Below, piece after piece: positions 43,890 through 53,258 of a DNA stretch of 64,000 nt. The stretch lies in assembly GCF_017355785.1 (NCBI RefSeq), contig NZ_JAFEWE010000006.1:272889-336888 (forward strand). Reading direction: 5' to 3'. The position numbers and the translations under genes are program-made. Under the pieces are notes generated by a model. That model had not been told where the DNA came from. It made no database searches and was given only the letters and a program-made list of their open reading frames with translations. The number at the start of each line of letters is the position of its first letter. Within the stretch, counting starts at the first letter, position 1. This stretch comes from Desertivirga arenae (GTDB lineage Bacteria > Bacteroidota > Bacteroidia > Sphingobacteriales > Sphingobacteriaceae).

Positions 43890-44891
43890 ATGAAAACAGT
43901 AAAATTAGGAAGTCAAGGTTTAGTAGTTCCGGAAGTAGGCCTCGGCTGCATGGGCATGTCTTCAATGAATGGATGGGATATCTATGGAAAAGCTAACGAG
44001 GAAGAGTCTATCGCTACCATACATCGCTCGCTCGAATTAGGTGGTAACTTTTTAGATACTGCGGATATGTATGGCCCTGGCTTAAATGAAAGACTTATTG
44101 CGAAGGCTATTAAAGGACAGCGGGATAAATATATTATAGCCACTAAGTTTGGTTACGAAGTGGATGACAATGAGCAATTAACCTGGAACTATAATGGATC
44201 AGTGGCTTATGTAAAAAAAGCGGCTGAACGTTCCCTCAAAAACCTGGATACAGATTACATCGATTTGTACTACCTCCATCGCCTTGATCCAAATACCCCC
44301 ATAGAAGAAACGGTCGGAGCAATGGCAGAACTGGTAAAAGAGGGGAAGGTGAGGTATATAGGACTTTCTGAGGTCTCAACCTCAACCATACGAAAAGCAC
44401 ATGCCGTGCATCCTCTTACTGCTGTTCAAAGCGAATATTCTCTATTTGAGCGATCTGTTGAGGAATCAAGAATTGCCAGTACTTTGGAAGAGTTAGGAAT
44501 TAGCCTCATTGCTTATTCTCCGCTGGGCCGCGGCTTTCTCACCGGTAACCTTAAAAACCCTGACGACTTCGCAGCGGATGACTTTCGTAGGAACATTCCA
44601 CGCTTTCAGGGAGAACAATTCTATAAGAACCTTGATCTGGTTGAAGTAATCAATGAAATGGCGACCGAGAAAAGCGTTACCTCCTCCCAACTCGCTATTG
44701 CCTGGGTATTGAATAAAGGACACGTGCCCATCCCTGGTACGAAAAGGCTGAAGTATGTAGAGCAAAACCTTGCAGCCGCTGATATTGTACTTACAGCTTC
44801 AGATATGGATCGCCTGGAAGCTATTATTCCCCTGGGCACGCCTACCGGCGACCGTTATGATGCTGCTTCCATGGCAGGTATTGATCAATAA
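43890..44891 (+). CDS. Aldo/keto reductase
   Basis: 333 residues, full length. NADPH-dependent oxidoreductase with the AKR TIM barrel: [10 protein letters not shown] near residue 18, catalytic Asp/Tyr in FLDTADMYG (about 54-62), Lys in IIATKFGY (about 83), His in YYLHRLD (about 130), and the cofactor loop [13 protein letters not shown] (about 206-218). It resembles the YakC/IolS type that reduces aldehydes. Directly upstream of an AraC regulator on the same strand, which may control it or be controlled with it. Confidence 0.93.
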   Translation: MKTVKLGSQGLVVPEVGLGCMGMSSMNGWDIYGKANEEESIATIHRSLELGGNFLDTADMYGPGLNERLIAKAIKGQRDKYIIATKFGYEVDDNEQLTWNYNGSVAYVKKAAERSLKNLDTDYIDLYYLHRLDPNTPIEETVGAMAELVKEGKVRYIGLSEVSTSTIRKAHAVHPLTAVQSEYSLFERSVEESRIASTLEELGISLIAYSPLGRGFLTGNLKNPDDFAADDFRRNIPRFQGEQFYKNLDLVEVINEMATEKSVTSSQLAIAWVLNKGHVPIPGTKRLKYVEQNLAAADIVLTASDMDRLEAIIPLGTPTGDRYDAASMAGIDQ

Positions 44892-44903
44892 ATATTCATT
44901 CCT

Positions 44904-44927
44904 TAGGATAAGCTTCGTCTTATCCTA
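44904..44927. promoter_or_regulatory. Inverted repeat between aldo/keto reductase and AraC gene
   Basis: TAGGATAAG (44904-44912) pairs with CTTATCCTA (44919-44927) around a 6-base loop, 12 bp after the reductase stop and 25 bp before the AraC start. Either a short terminator (but no U-tract) or an operator. Confidence 0.5.
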
Positions 44928-44952
44928 TAATACATTTATTAACTTAGCGAAG

Positions 44953-45867
44953 ATGAGTCACGAAACACCCTTCCCCATCAACTCTATCACCGAGCATCGA
45001 CGTGTCTTGTCTCTGCCTGGCGCCGAACATCCTTTAATTGATGTATTTCGAATGGAGGACGTGAAACATAACCCGGATAAACGCTTTCATTTATTGTTAT
45101 TGAATGTGTATTGCATTTCACTTAAGAAAAATGTTCAAGGAAAAGTCAAGTATGGCCAGGGGTTTTATGATTATGACGAAGGCTTTATGTCTTTTTTTGC
45201 TCCAGGGCAGATAGTAGCCTCAGTTCCGGAAGATCACAAGCTGGAGGGTTGGTGCGTGGCATTTCATCCGGATCTGCTGACAGGATACCCATTAGCAAGA
45301 AAGATCGGGACCTATAATTTCTTTTCCTACGCTATCAATGAAGCACTTTTCTTGTCAGAAAAGGAAGAAACGCTGATAAATAATATAGTGCAGAACATTG
45401 AGCAGGAGCTTCACTCATCCATCGATGTCCTTACCCATGATGTAATGATCTCACACCTGGAACTATTACTTCATTATTGCCAGCGTTTTTATCTGCGACA
45501 ATTTAACACGCGGAAAACAGCTCACCATCAGCTGGTGGCTGAGGTCCAAAACTTATTGAGCTCCTACTTTAATAATGATGACCTTCTCGCAACCAAGGGG
45601 CTGCCCACCGTTACCTACCTCGCAGAGCAACTGAATAAGTCGCCTAAATACCTGAGCGACCTGCTTCGTAGTATTTCAGGGCGAAGTGCGCAACAGTATA
45701 TACAAGACCATACCCTGGAAAAAGCCAAGGTATTATTGAGCAGCAGCAATCTGACAGTAGCAGAGATCGCTTATCGGTTGGGCTTTGATTTCCCGCAATC
45801 CTTTAATAAGCTATTCCGGCGGAAAACTAATTATACACCACTGCAGTACCGGCAATCAGTTAATTGA
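44953..45867 (+). CDS. AraC-family transcriptional regulator (copy 1)
   Basis: 304 residues from the ATG at 44953 (MSHETPF); the open frame upstream overlaps the reductase and is not protein-like. The N-terminal AraC-ligand-type domain is followed by the two helix-turn-helix motifs at about 205-300 (VTYLAEQLNKSPKYLSDLLR; LTVAEIAYRLGFDFPQSFNK). It is clearly paralogous to the converging AraC gene 73 bp downstream (shared NEALFLSEKEE, SAQQYIQD-like, RLGFDFPQSFNKLF). Likely regulates the reductase next door. Confidence 0.92.
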   Translation: MSHETPFPINSITEHRRVLSLPGAEHPLIDVFRMEDVKHNPDKRFHLLLLNVYCISLKKNVQGKVKYGQGFYDYDEGFMSFFAPGQIVASVPEDHKLEGWCVAFHPDLLTGYPLARKIGTYNFFSYAINEALFLSEKEETLINNIVQNIEQELHSSIDVLTHDVMISHLELLLHYCQRFYLRQFNTRKTAHHQLVAEVQNLLSSYFNNDDLLATKGLPTVTYLAEQLNKSPKYLSDLLRSISGRSAQQYIQDHTLEKAKVLLSSSNLTVAEIAYRLGFDFPQSFNKLFRRKTNYTPLQYRQSVN

Positions 45868-45940
45868 GGATTTCCATAAGTCAGATTTTGCTCCACTTCG
45901 TGATTATCCTTTTTATCGTAACTTAACACCACATCGTAAC

Positions 45941-46852
45941 TTAATTAAACGACTGCCTAAATTCTAATGGAGATTGCGCTGTTTTCGTTTTAAACAATTT
46001 GCTGAAAGATTGCGGATGCTCAAACCCGAGTTCGTAAGCAATTTCACTCACAGAAAGATCAGTGGTAGAAAGTTTTTCCTTTGCCTTCTCAATCAGCTTA
46101 TCATGAATATGCTGTTGGGTACTTTGGCCGGTTAATGTTTTAAGTAAACCACTTAAATAACCAGGAGACATATTTAAAGCTTCAGCAATTGCCTGAACCC
46201 TGGGAATGCCGTTTGTTGCAAGTGATTCATCCTCGAAGGAAGCGTTAAGGAGAGTTTCGAATTTCTCCAGGGCTTTATGACTGGTGATCTTCCTGGTAAA
46301 AAACTGACGTTGATAAAACCTCTGGGCGTAGCTGAACAACAATTCGAGCTGGGCGATGATAATATCCTGACTAAAAGTATCAATCCTGGAATGGCATTCG
46401 CCTGAGATATTTTCCAGTATTCCGGCAATGGTCAGCTCTTCTTTATCCGAAAGGAAAAGAGCCTCGTTCACTGCATAGCCGAAAAATTCATACTGCTTAA
46501 TTTTAAGGGTAAGAGGCGTGTTCCAAAGGAAGTCGGGGTGTACCATCAGTATCTTACCCGAATGCTTAAAAACACCTTCATTATCCACTTCGATGCTGAA
46601 AACCTGCCTGGGGGCAAGGAAGGTAAGTATACCTTCCTCGAAATCATATTCTTGCTGGCCATATTTCATCCTCCCATTGAAATTCCTTTTTAAGGCAATG
46701 CAATAAAAGTCCAGCATTAAATTAAGGGGCTCGCTGTCTTGTAGACGTTTGATATCGCCTACGTCAATTACACTTATCAAAGGATGCTCCGGTTGCGAGA
46801 GTTTCCTGAACTTATGAAATTGACTGATCGTTTTAAATCTGAGTAGCTCCAT
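45941..46852 (-). CDS. AraC-family transcriptional regulator (copy 2)
   Basis: 303 residues, similar along its whole length to the AraC protein encoded at 44953-45867 (NEALFLSDKEE, TGQSTQQHIHDK, YELGFEHPQSFSKLF). DNA-binding part about 205-303. It lies 19 bp after the NmrA-type gene, so the two form an operon, mirroring the reductase-AraC pair next to it. Probably each AraC gene responds to a related electrophile or aldehyde signal; this is inference. Confidence 0.92.
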   Translation of the reverse strand: MELLRFKTISQFHKFRKLSQPEHPLISVIDVGDIKRLQDSEPLNLMLDFYCIALKRNFNGRMKYGQQEYDFEEGILTFLAPRQVFSIEVDNEGVFKHSGKILMVHPDFLWNTPLTLKIKQYEFFGYAVNEALFLSDKEELTIAGILENISGECHSRIDTFSQDIIIAQLELLFSYAQRFYQRQFFTRKITSHKALEKFETLLNASFEDESLATNGIPRVQAIAEALNMSPGYLSGLLKTLTGQSTQQHIHDKLIEKAKEKLSTTDLSVSEIAYELGFEHPQSFSKLFKTKTAQSPLEFRQSFN

Positions 46853-46871
46853 TTTTAGAGAATGAATTTAG

Positions 46872-47771
46872 CTATTTTGCAGGAAATTGCGTAGCGAATT
46901 CTGTAGCAAAATCAAGCATTTTAACATTTCCCAATTTAGCAGGACGGTTTCTGTAATAATCTTCTGCAAGTAAGCCTGTACGTAATCCCTGATACATTTC
47001 AACCAATCCCGCTGCCACTTCTTGATTCATTCCTATCTGTTCCAGGCCGGCAAGCGTTTCCTCATCAGAAATGACAAGCCATTTCAGTTCCGGTTTTCCA
47101 ATTCGCTCCCCAAGTATTCGCGCGGTTTCATTGCCACTTAGCTCCTCGCTGCAAACGTATCGTACATTTCTTTTGGTGCTCAGATCCACAAGCTCCTCCC
47201 CTACTGCATCAGCAATATCAACAGGTGCAACCCAGGGAATTACTCCCTCACCACCATAGTTAGCAGCAATAACACCTGCATTTTTAATCATTTCTACATA
47301 CCCATATAAGTTGTAGTAGAAGGATGTTGGACGTATGTGGGTAATGCTTACCTCCCTGGATAACTGATTCAAAGTTTGTTCAACGTTGTATGCTCCCACT
47401 AAAATCCCATTGCCTTCCTTCAAGTGGGCCCCAATACTGCTTAAGTTGACTACTCGTTTTACACCAGACTTTTGGATTGCGTCAGTATAATTATCTCCAA
47501 GCCTTTGATAATAGTCTATAAGGTTAAGCGAAGGATCAAAGTAATTATTAGGAGGAACCATCGTGTAAACAGCATCTGAACCTGCAAAGCTTGCAGCCAG
47601 AAAACCTTTATCTTCTAATGAACCGATAGCTGCATTTGCACCTAACTCTTCGATTTCCTTTTTCCGGTCAGAATTACTGCTGATAACCGTAACAACATGA
47701 CCTTTTTCTATTAAACCTTTAGCAAGCGGTCTACTAATGTGCCCTATAGAGCCTGTGATTGTAATATTCAT
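46872..47771 (-). CDS. NmrA-like NAD(P)-binding protein
   Basis: 299 residues. Rossmann fold at the N-terminus: MNITITGSIGHISRPLAKGL gives a GxxGxxS-type loop (G7, G10), where the strict pattern is GxxGxxG. Followed by VVTVISSNSDRKKEIEELGA and VVNLSSIGAH. This is the atypical SDR group of NmrA/QOR2-like proteins, which either reduce quinones or sense NAD(P). It is cotranscribed with AraC copy 2. Confidence 0.88.
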   Translation of the reverse strand: MNITITGSIGHISRPLAKGLIEKGHVVTVISSNSDRKKEIEELGANAAIGSLEDKGFLAASFAGSDAVYTMVPPNNYFDPSLNLIDYYQRLGDNYTDAIQKSGVKRVVNLSSIGAHLKEGNGILVGAYNVEQTLNQLSREVSITHIRPTSFYYNLYGYVEMIKNAGVIAANYGGEGVIPWVAPVDIADAVGEELVDLSTKRNVRYVCSEELSGNETARILGERIGKPELKWLVISDEETLAGLEQIGMNQEVAAGLVEMYQGLRTGLLAEDYYRNRPAKLGNVKMLDFATEFATQFPAK

Positions 47772-47928
47772 AACTATATATCTTATACCACAAAGATCTT
47801 AAGAGGGCCTTGGCGAAACGTAGCCAGATCTCCTCTTCTTGTAGTCTTTTCTCAGATATCAATTGGTTCTCACGAATTTGTTATTATCTCAATATTTTTT
47901 TTACTTAGTATCAAATAAGCCGATCCTT

Positions 47929-48132
47929 ATGAAAAACACTCTTCTACTTCTGGCGGTACTGATTCTTGCTTCCTGTAAAGGAAATTCAACAAATGCCCAG
48001 AAAGAAAGTAACGAAGCTACTTCTGGCTCTGTTAAAATAATACCAGATTCGTCGCAATCCAGAATGCCAGTTAAAGCCGATTCTTCTATGGATACCATGC
48101 CGACTCTAAAAGATACTTCATCTCGAAATTAG
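47929..48132 (+). CDS. Small lipoprotein
   Basis: 67 residues from the ATG at 47929 (MKNTLLLLAVLILASC). Lipobox LASC with Cys16. The mature part is a short, disordered, Ser/Thr/Lys-rich tail. Function unknown. It starts 157 bp from the divergent NmrA gene and ends 48 bp before the next membrane protein. Confidence 0.65.
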   Translation: MKNTLLLLAVLILASCKGNSTNAQKESNEATSGSVKIIPDSSQSRMPVKADSSMDTMPTLKDTSSRN

Positions 48133-48180
48133 TAGATCTGTCTTCGCAAATTTCTATCTCCTCTTTCAACATCGAAAACC

Positions 48181-48798
48181 TTGACTCTAAAGAAACTTCA
48201 TTACATCTCAGGACTTATACTTACACTTTTTGTTGGCATCCATCTGGTTAATCACCTTTACAGTATTCATGGAATTGAAGACCATCTGGCTGTTATGGAA
48301 TCATTAAGGCTTTATTATAAAAATTTCATAGTCGAGACCCTTATTCTATTAGCTGTTGCCGTGCAGATTCCTTCAGGGATTAAACTCGTTGCTAACCTTC
48401 GCAAAGGCTCTGAATCAGGAGTCGAGAAATTGCAGTTGTGGACTGGCCTCTACCTCGCCTTCTTCTTTGTTATTCATGTCGGTTCAGTATTAGTAGGGCG
48501 ATTTATTTTAAAGCTTGACACGAACTTTTACTACGGTACTGCTGGATTAAATACCTTCCCCTTTAATCTGTTCTTTATCCCCTATTATGGCATAGCAAAC
48601 TTATCTTTCTTTGGTCACGTTGCTGCTATTCACCAGCAAAAGATGAAGCGCTCCTTTTTTAGCTTAACGCCCCAAAAGCAGGGGAAATTCATTCTTGCCT
48701 TTGGATTTATAATCACTATCCTAATGTTTTATGGATTAACGAACCATTTTCAAGGAATTAGCCTACCTGAAAATTACAAAGTTCTTGTTGGAAAGTAA
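48181..48798 (+). CDS. Five-helix membrane protein, cytochrome-b-like
   Basis: 205 residues read from TTG at 48181, chosen because the first hydrophobic helix starts right after (KLHYISGLILTLFVGIHLVN). Five transmembrane helices. Histidines sit in helices 1, 3 and 4 (GIHLVNHL, FFVIHVGSVL, FFGHVAAIH), as in four-helix di-heme cytochrome b subunits of the succinate dehydrogenase or formate dehydrogenase type, but no partner subunits are nearby. Function not established. Confidence 0.7.
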   Translation: MTLKKLHYISGLILTLFVGIHLVNHLYSIHGIEDHLAVMESLRLYYKNFIVETLILLAVAVQIPSGIKLVANLRKGSESGVEKLQLWTGLYLAFFFVIHVGSVLVGRFILKLDTNFYYGTAGLNTFPFNLFFIPYYGIANLSFFGHVAAIHQQKMKRSFFSLTPQKQGKFILAFGFIITILMFYGLTNHFQGISLPENYKVLVGK

Positions 48799-48893
48799 AC
48801 AGAAGCTGGATGGAAAAGATTGGAACTAATTGATGGATTCAAAAGCTGATAACATTTAATTAAAGCACTTGTTATAGAGCAGAAAGACCCTCT

Positions 48894-49283
48894 ATGACTG
48901 AAAACAATACGACAGAACGTAAAGCTACTGCGAGTGATCATCTGGCCAATGAGCGAACTTTTCTAGCCTGGATCCGCACAAGTATAGCCATCATGGGATT
49001 TGGATTTGTAGTGGTTAAATTCTCTCTTTTTATAAAACAAATTTCTTTTGCCTTTGATGAACACATTCCCGGCCAAGGGAAAGGATATTCCGCCATTATT
49101 GGGATTATACTTGTTGCTACCGGTGCTTTAATGACCCTTCTGGCTTTTTTAAGGTATCGAAGTATTGAGCGGAAGCTTTTGGCTAATGTCTACTATCCTT
49201 CATTCAAGTTGTCTTTGGTACTAACCATTGCACTCCTACTGGTAAGTATTTTACTGGTGGTATACCTTATTCCGAATATATAA
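48894..49283 (+). CDS. YidH-family (DUF202) membrane protein
   Basis: 129 residues. The DUF202 hallmark LANERTFLAWIRTSIAIMGFG is at residues 18-38, followed by three transmembrane helices. Small inner-membrane protein, function unknown. It lies 95 bp after the cytochrome-b-like gene, on the same strand. Confidence 0.88.
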   Translation: MTENNTTERKATASDHLANERTFLAWIRTSIAIMGFGFVVVKFSLFIKQISFAFDEHIPGQGKGYSAIIGIILVATGALMTLLAFLRYRSIERKLLANVYYPSFKLSLVLTIALLLVSILLVVYLIPNI

Positions 49284-49414
49284 ATTCAGTTCTTAATGGC
49301 TCAGTGGTGAATCCTCATACTAACCTCCATTCTCCAACAATGACCACCCAAGTGCTTAACGCTATAATTTATCTCGCTAACACCAATGCATCTGAACATT
49401 TCTAAAAAGAAGTA

Positions 49415-49876
49415 ATGGATAAAATTCAAACTAGAGGTACTTTGAAAGTAAAGGATACTAATATTCTTGTCGTTTTAATAATTCCTTTTTGTCTTTTCCC
49501 TATTGTTTTCTTTGGAGTGTCGTACGTTTTTAGCCTCGATTTTATCCTCACCTTTATTATTGTCTTTGTAGGCTACTCCATATTTTTCATATGGTTTGTT
49601 AAAACACTTAGGAAAGTGGAGGACGATTATGCGATTGAGGCCGACCAAGAAGGCCTTTATTTGGAAAAATTTGGAAAGTTTAAATGGGACGAGATTTCGT
49701 CCATCGAAAGTTTTAGAAAAAGGCTACTCCATAAGCGGTATGAAGAAAGGTGCTTAAGAATAATGTTTTATAACAGAAGTTCAATTACTATAAATGCTCA
49801 TTCCTTCGATATGTCAGTAGAAGAAATAGCAGAACGACTCAGCATAATAGGAAATGTTAAACTGATTAGAAACTAG
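49415..49876 (+). CDS. Membrane protein with two helices and PH-like cytoplasmic domain
   Basis: 153 residues. Two close transmembrane helices (about 17-38 and 43-63), then a soluble beta-rich part (EADQEGLYLEKFGKFKWDEI, CLRIMFYNRSSITINA) that resembles bacterial PH-like (bPH) domains. No specific family or function recognised. Confidence 0.65.
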   Translation: MDKIQTRGTLKVKDTNILVVLIIPFCLFPIVFFGVSYVFSLDFILTFIIVFVGYSIFFIWFVKTLRKVEDDYAIEADQEGLYLEKFGKFKWDEISSIESFRKRLLHKRYEERCLRIMFYNRSSITINAHSFDMSVEEIAERLSIIGNVKLIRN

Positions 49877-49909
49877 CATTTGAAAACAGCTAAATCACAA
49901 ATCCCTACG

Positions 49910-50257
49910 CTACCTCTTCTTCTTTGAAGACTTCGCTCTTTCATTAAAATCCAGGCATAAATTTACCCAGTACTCAAAGTCTTGTTTAAGGCGAAAGCCA
50001 GAAGGATCCACGTAACAATACCCCTTCAACTCCTTACCTTTCATCATCATACTGCGAAAGCCAGACCTTTCCGCTACTTCTTCCATCAGCTTTGGATCGA
50101 ACCTGCACATCAATTCGTCTCCGCTAACATTAATACACATCTTATCATTTACCATAAAAGCAAGTCCGCTAAACATCTCTTTTTCTTCAATTCTTAAATG
50201 AGGTATTTCTAAGAGGTAGGTGCGAACTCTGTCTGCAAGTTCTGTATCGTAAGCCAT
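49910..50257 (-). CDS. TfoX/Sxy N-terminal-domain protein
   Basis: 115 residues: only the N-terminal TfoX domain (LRIEEKEMFSGLAFMVNDKM with the conserved F-G/S-G; MCRFDPKLMEEV; MKGKELKGYCYVDPSG), followed by a basic tail SSKKKR. Full TfoX regulators of competence have a second domain that is lacking here; stand-alone versions are common in Bacteroidota with unknown role. Confidence 0.85.
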   Translation of the reverse strand: MAYDTELADRVRTYLLEIPHLRIEEKEMFSGLAFMVNDKMCINVSGDELMCRFDPKLMEEVAERSGFRSMMMKGKELKGYCYVDPSGFRLKQDFEYWVNLCLDFNERAKSSKKKR

Positions 50258-50443
50258 AGGTTAAATATTAGAAATAGACTTAGCTTTTCAAATCCCCATT
50301 GCAAGCAAAGTTTAGGGAGGGAAAGGATTTATCCATTAAAGCGCTTAGTTTATGACCGTTGCGAAAAGTACGAAATGTTATTTTAATAAACTTAGCCGGG
50401 AAAGTTCAGTTAATAAAACGAACACCAAAAGTTCGCATCACCT

Positions 50444-51451
50444 ATGAATGAAAAAAACAAAATGAGTCGCCGGGAAGTTCTCGGGGGCCTCGGTGCCGGG
50501 CTGGCAGTAGCAGCTGTATCACCAGCATTCGGATCATCAGGATCCACCATTTTTAGTCCCTCTATGGCTCCTGACTTAACTGATCCAACCACCAAATATC
50601 CAAAACCACCTTTCAACCCTGAATTTCAGCCCTGGCCGGGACTAGCAAGTAAAATGAATCCCCGTCCTGATCACGGTGAAAAAAGCTACAAAGGCTCGGG
50701 TAGGTTAGCGGGACGTAAAGCGCTGATAACTGGTGGAGACTCGGGAATGGGACGTGCTGCTGCAATTGCCTATGCTCGTGAAGGAGCGGATGTGGCTATA
50801 AATTATCTTCCGGCAGAAGAGCCGGATGCGAAAGAAGTGATTGCCCTGATTAAAGCCGAAGGCCGAAAAGCAGTGGCAATTCCTGGCGACCTTCGCGATG
50901 AAGCCTTTTGCAAAAGACTAGTAACAGAAGCTGTGAACGGATTGGGGGGATTGGATATCCTTGTTAGCAATGCAGCAAGGCAACAAACTCACGAATCAAT
51001 TATGGATATTAGTTCGGAACAGTTTGACTGGACAATAAAAACCAATATCTATGCGCCATTCTGGATCATTAAAGCAGCAATGCCACATTTAAAACCTGGT
51101 TCGTCTATTATTGCCACTACTTCTGTTGTTGCAGAAAATCCCCCCGGCGAACTTTACGACTATGCCCAAACCAAGGCAGCTACAACTAACTTCGTCCGCT
51201 CTTTGGCCAAACAACTCGGGAAAAAGGGCATCCGGGTGAACGGTGTTGCTCCGGGTCCCATCTGGACACCCTTACAAATTAGCGGAGGAGCTACCGCTGA
51301 AAAACTAAAAACTTTTGGGGGAGATACCCCACTGGGAAGACCAGGTCAGCCTGCAGAGCTTGCTTCCATTTATGTTCAGCTTGCAGCTAATGATGCCAGC
51401 TATGCAACAGGTCAGATCTATGGAGCTGCCGGAGGTGGTGGACAACCATAG
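50444..51451 (+). CDS. SDR-family oxidoreductase with twin-arginine signal
   Basis: 335 residues. N-terminus MNEKNKMSRREVLGGLGAG has the twin-arginine motif SRREVL followed by a hydrophobic stretch and SPAFG, so export in folded form by Tat is predicted. A proline-rich linker (about 45-80) leads to the SDR domain: cofactor loop TGGDSGMGR (about 98-106), NNA-type segment SNAARQQ, catalytic Ser in ATTSVV, and YAQTK (Y-x-x-x-K). Closest to the long, YhdF/YghA-type SDRs. An NAD(P) enzyme outside the cytoplasm would have to keep its cofactor bound. Confidence 0.88.
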   Translation: MNEKNKMSRREVLGGLGAGLAVAAVSPAFGSSGSTIFSPSMAPDLTDPTTKYPKPPFNPEFQPWPGLASKMNPRPDHGEKSYKGSGRLAGRKALITGGDSGMGRAAAIAYAREGADVAINYLPAEEPDAKEVIALIKAEGRKAVAIPGDLRDEAFCKRLVTEAVNGLGGLDILVSNAARQQTHESIMDISSEQFDWTIKTNIYAPFWIIKAAMPHLKPGSSIIATTSVVAENPPGELYDYAQTKAATTNFVRSLAKQLGKKGIRVNGVAPGPIWTPLQISGGATAEKLKTFGGDTPLGRPGQPAELASIYVQLAANDASYATGQIYGAAGGGGQP

Positions 51452-51491
51452 ATAGGAGATCTATCAACAGCTAACTGCATAAAAAAACATG

Positions 51492-51519
51492 CAAGCCTGA
51501 TACATACGTATCAGGCTTG
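51492..51519. terminator. 12-bp hairpin downstream of the SDR gene
   Basis: CAAGCCTGATAC (51492-51503) pairs perfectly with GTATCAGGCTTG (51508-51519), loop ATAC. A run of seven A's precedes it, so the U-tract exists only on the minus strand. It lies 40 bp past the SDR stop codon. Confidence 0.6.
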
Positions 51520-51734
51520 TATGCATCCAGGCCGCAAAAACTCACGCCTCAAAATTTGCAAAACGCATACGAACGAGAGTACATTTCGGAAGTAAATCTA
51601 AGTTTAGCCTAAACGACACAACCTCCGGGAAATGTCTTTTAGTGCTGATGCATCGCATCTATTTTTAAATAAACTATAAGTTATATAGAGTATCTAACAT
51701 ATCTTTGCAGCGGGAGAAAGATCCTCTTTACAAC

Positions 51735-53258
51735 ATGTCAAAAAAAATCACCCTTTTCTTATTTGCTGCAATGCTAGTTGCAGGTAATGGAGCAATGGCC
51801 CAAAAGAAGGCAGGAGTTGCTAAAGGCAAAAAGCCCCTAAACGTATTATTTATCATGTCTGATGACCTGCGGGCCGAATTAGCAATTTATGGAAGTCAAC
51901 AGGCAAAGACCCCTAATCTTGATAAATTAGCCTCAGAGGGAGTGCGATTTGAACGTGCTTACTGTCAGTACCCCTTGTGCGGACCGTCTCGTGCTTCACT
52001 ACTTACGGGACGAAGACCGACAACAAGTAATTTATACGGAAACAGGGAATGGTTTGGCGCAACTTTTCCAGACTGGATCAGTTTGCCTAAGTATTTTCGC
52101 CAGAACAACTACGTCACTTACCGCAGTGGCAAAATCTTTCATGGTGGAATTGATGATACCGAGGCCTGGGTAACAGGTGGCGAGAAGCGGCAATGGAGCA
52201 ATCCTATAGATAGTTCTGCTCCTTCTGCTGTTTCTGCTGATGAATATTGGGCAAAGTTTAGTGAAAGCATACCTAAAACCTCTGCGGGAGCCGAAAAAAG
52301 GCACACTTATTCAGATCGCTGGCAAGCAGTTGAAGGAGACTCCGTAAATACACTGGGAGATACAAAAGTGGCTGATCGTGCCATCGGCTATATTAAGGAA
52401 AGTAAAAAGAGCGGTAAGCCTTTCTTCATAGCATGTGGCTTCTCAAAACCTCATTCTCCCTTAGTAGCACCAAAACAATTTTTTGATCTTTACCCTGTGG
52501 ATAAGATCACACTTCCTCCTGATTTTTCAGCGCTTCCTTCTGTTCCAATAGGGTTTCCGGCAGGTGCTATCCGCACCAGGAATGCCGATCTGTTTGTCGA
52601 CCGTTCTGCCTCTCCTGAAGAAGCGAGAGCGATGATCAGGGCATATCTGGCATGTGTGAGTTACGTAGACTGGAATGTTGGTCGCTTGTTAGCCGAACTC
52701 GACAAGCAAGGCCTACGAGAAAACACCGTTATAGTATTTGTAGCGGATCACGGCTACCAGTTGGGAGAAAAAGGTAAATGGTCTAAAGCTGGCTCGCTTT
52801 GGGAGCAAGGAGCCCGCGTACCCTTTTTCATTCAATACCCCGGAGCAAAAGGTAACGGAAAATCCTCGCCCCGGGTGGTCGAAATGCTCGACATCTACCC
52901 TACCCTGGCAGATCTTTGCGGCTTACCTCAACAGAAGGAACTTGAAGGTAAGAGCTTGAAACCTCTTCTGGAGAATCCCGGACAAGAATGGGATCGCCCC
53001 GCCTACACACTATGGAATGAGCATGGCAAAGGGATTACCGGGGTGGTTGTGCGAACAGAAAAGTGGCGTTACGCGGAGTATTTTGGTATAGGCGAAGGTG
53101 CATTTTTAACAGATCCCATTAATGATCCACACGAACTGGTAAACCTGGTTCGTAATCCAAAATATAAAGATGTAGTAGCACAGTTACATAAATTAGCATC
53201 AGATTATGTAGCGGGAAAGACAGAGTTGCCAGCAACCACAAAGGAATCCTTACGCTAA
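51735..53258 (+). CDS. Secreted sulfatase (iduronate-2-sulfatase-like)
   Basis: 507 residues from the ATG at 51735 (MSKKITLFLF). An open frame from TTG 51705 would overlap a TATCTTTG promoter -7 element at 51700-51707, so it is rejected. Signal peptide 1-22 (AMAQ). Formylglycine motif CGPSR with the Cys at about residue 82 (needs oxidation by a maturase), metal site NVLFIMSDDLR at the N-terminus, and VADHGYQLGEKGKW at about 335. It removes sulfate esters from a sulfated glycan; substrate unknown. Monocistronic, with a terminator behind. Confidence 0.92.
   Translation: MSKKITLFLFAAMLVAGNGAMAQKKAGVAKGKKPLNVLFIMSDDLRAELAIYGSQQAKTPNLDKLASEGVRFERAYCQYPLCGPSRASLLTGRRPTTSNLYGNREWFGATFPDWISLPKYFRQNNYVTYRSGKIFHGGIDDTEAWVTGGEKRQWSNPIDSSAPSAVSADEYWAKFSESIPKTSAGAEKRHTYSDRWQAVEGDSVNTLGDTKVADRAIGYIKESKKSGKPFFIACGFSKPHSPLVAPKQFFDLYPVDKITLPPDFSALPSVPIGFPAGAIRTRNADLFVDRSASPEEARAMIRAYLACVSYVDWNVGRLLAELDKQGLRENTVIVFVADHGYQLGEKGKWSKAGSLWEQGARVPFFIQYPGAKGNGKSSPRVVEMLDIYPTLADLCGLPQQKELEGKSLKPLLENPGQEWDRPAYTLWNEHGKGITGVVVRTEKWRYAEYFGIGEGAFLTDPINDPHELVNLVRNPKYKDVVAQLHKLASDYVAGKTELPATTKESLR

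Noticed and set aside
45915..45944. 12-mer ATCGTAACTTAA repeated with an 18-base period
   Set aside because: Only two copies, at the junction of converging genes. Too little to call an att site or iteron.
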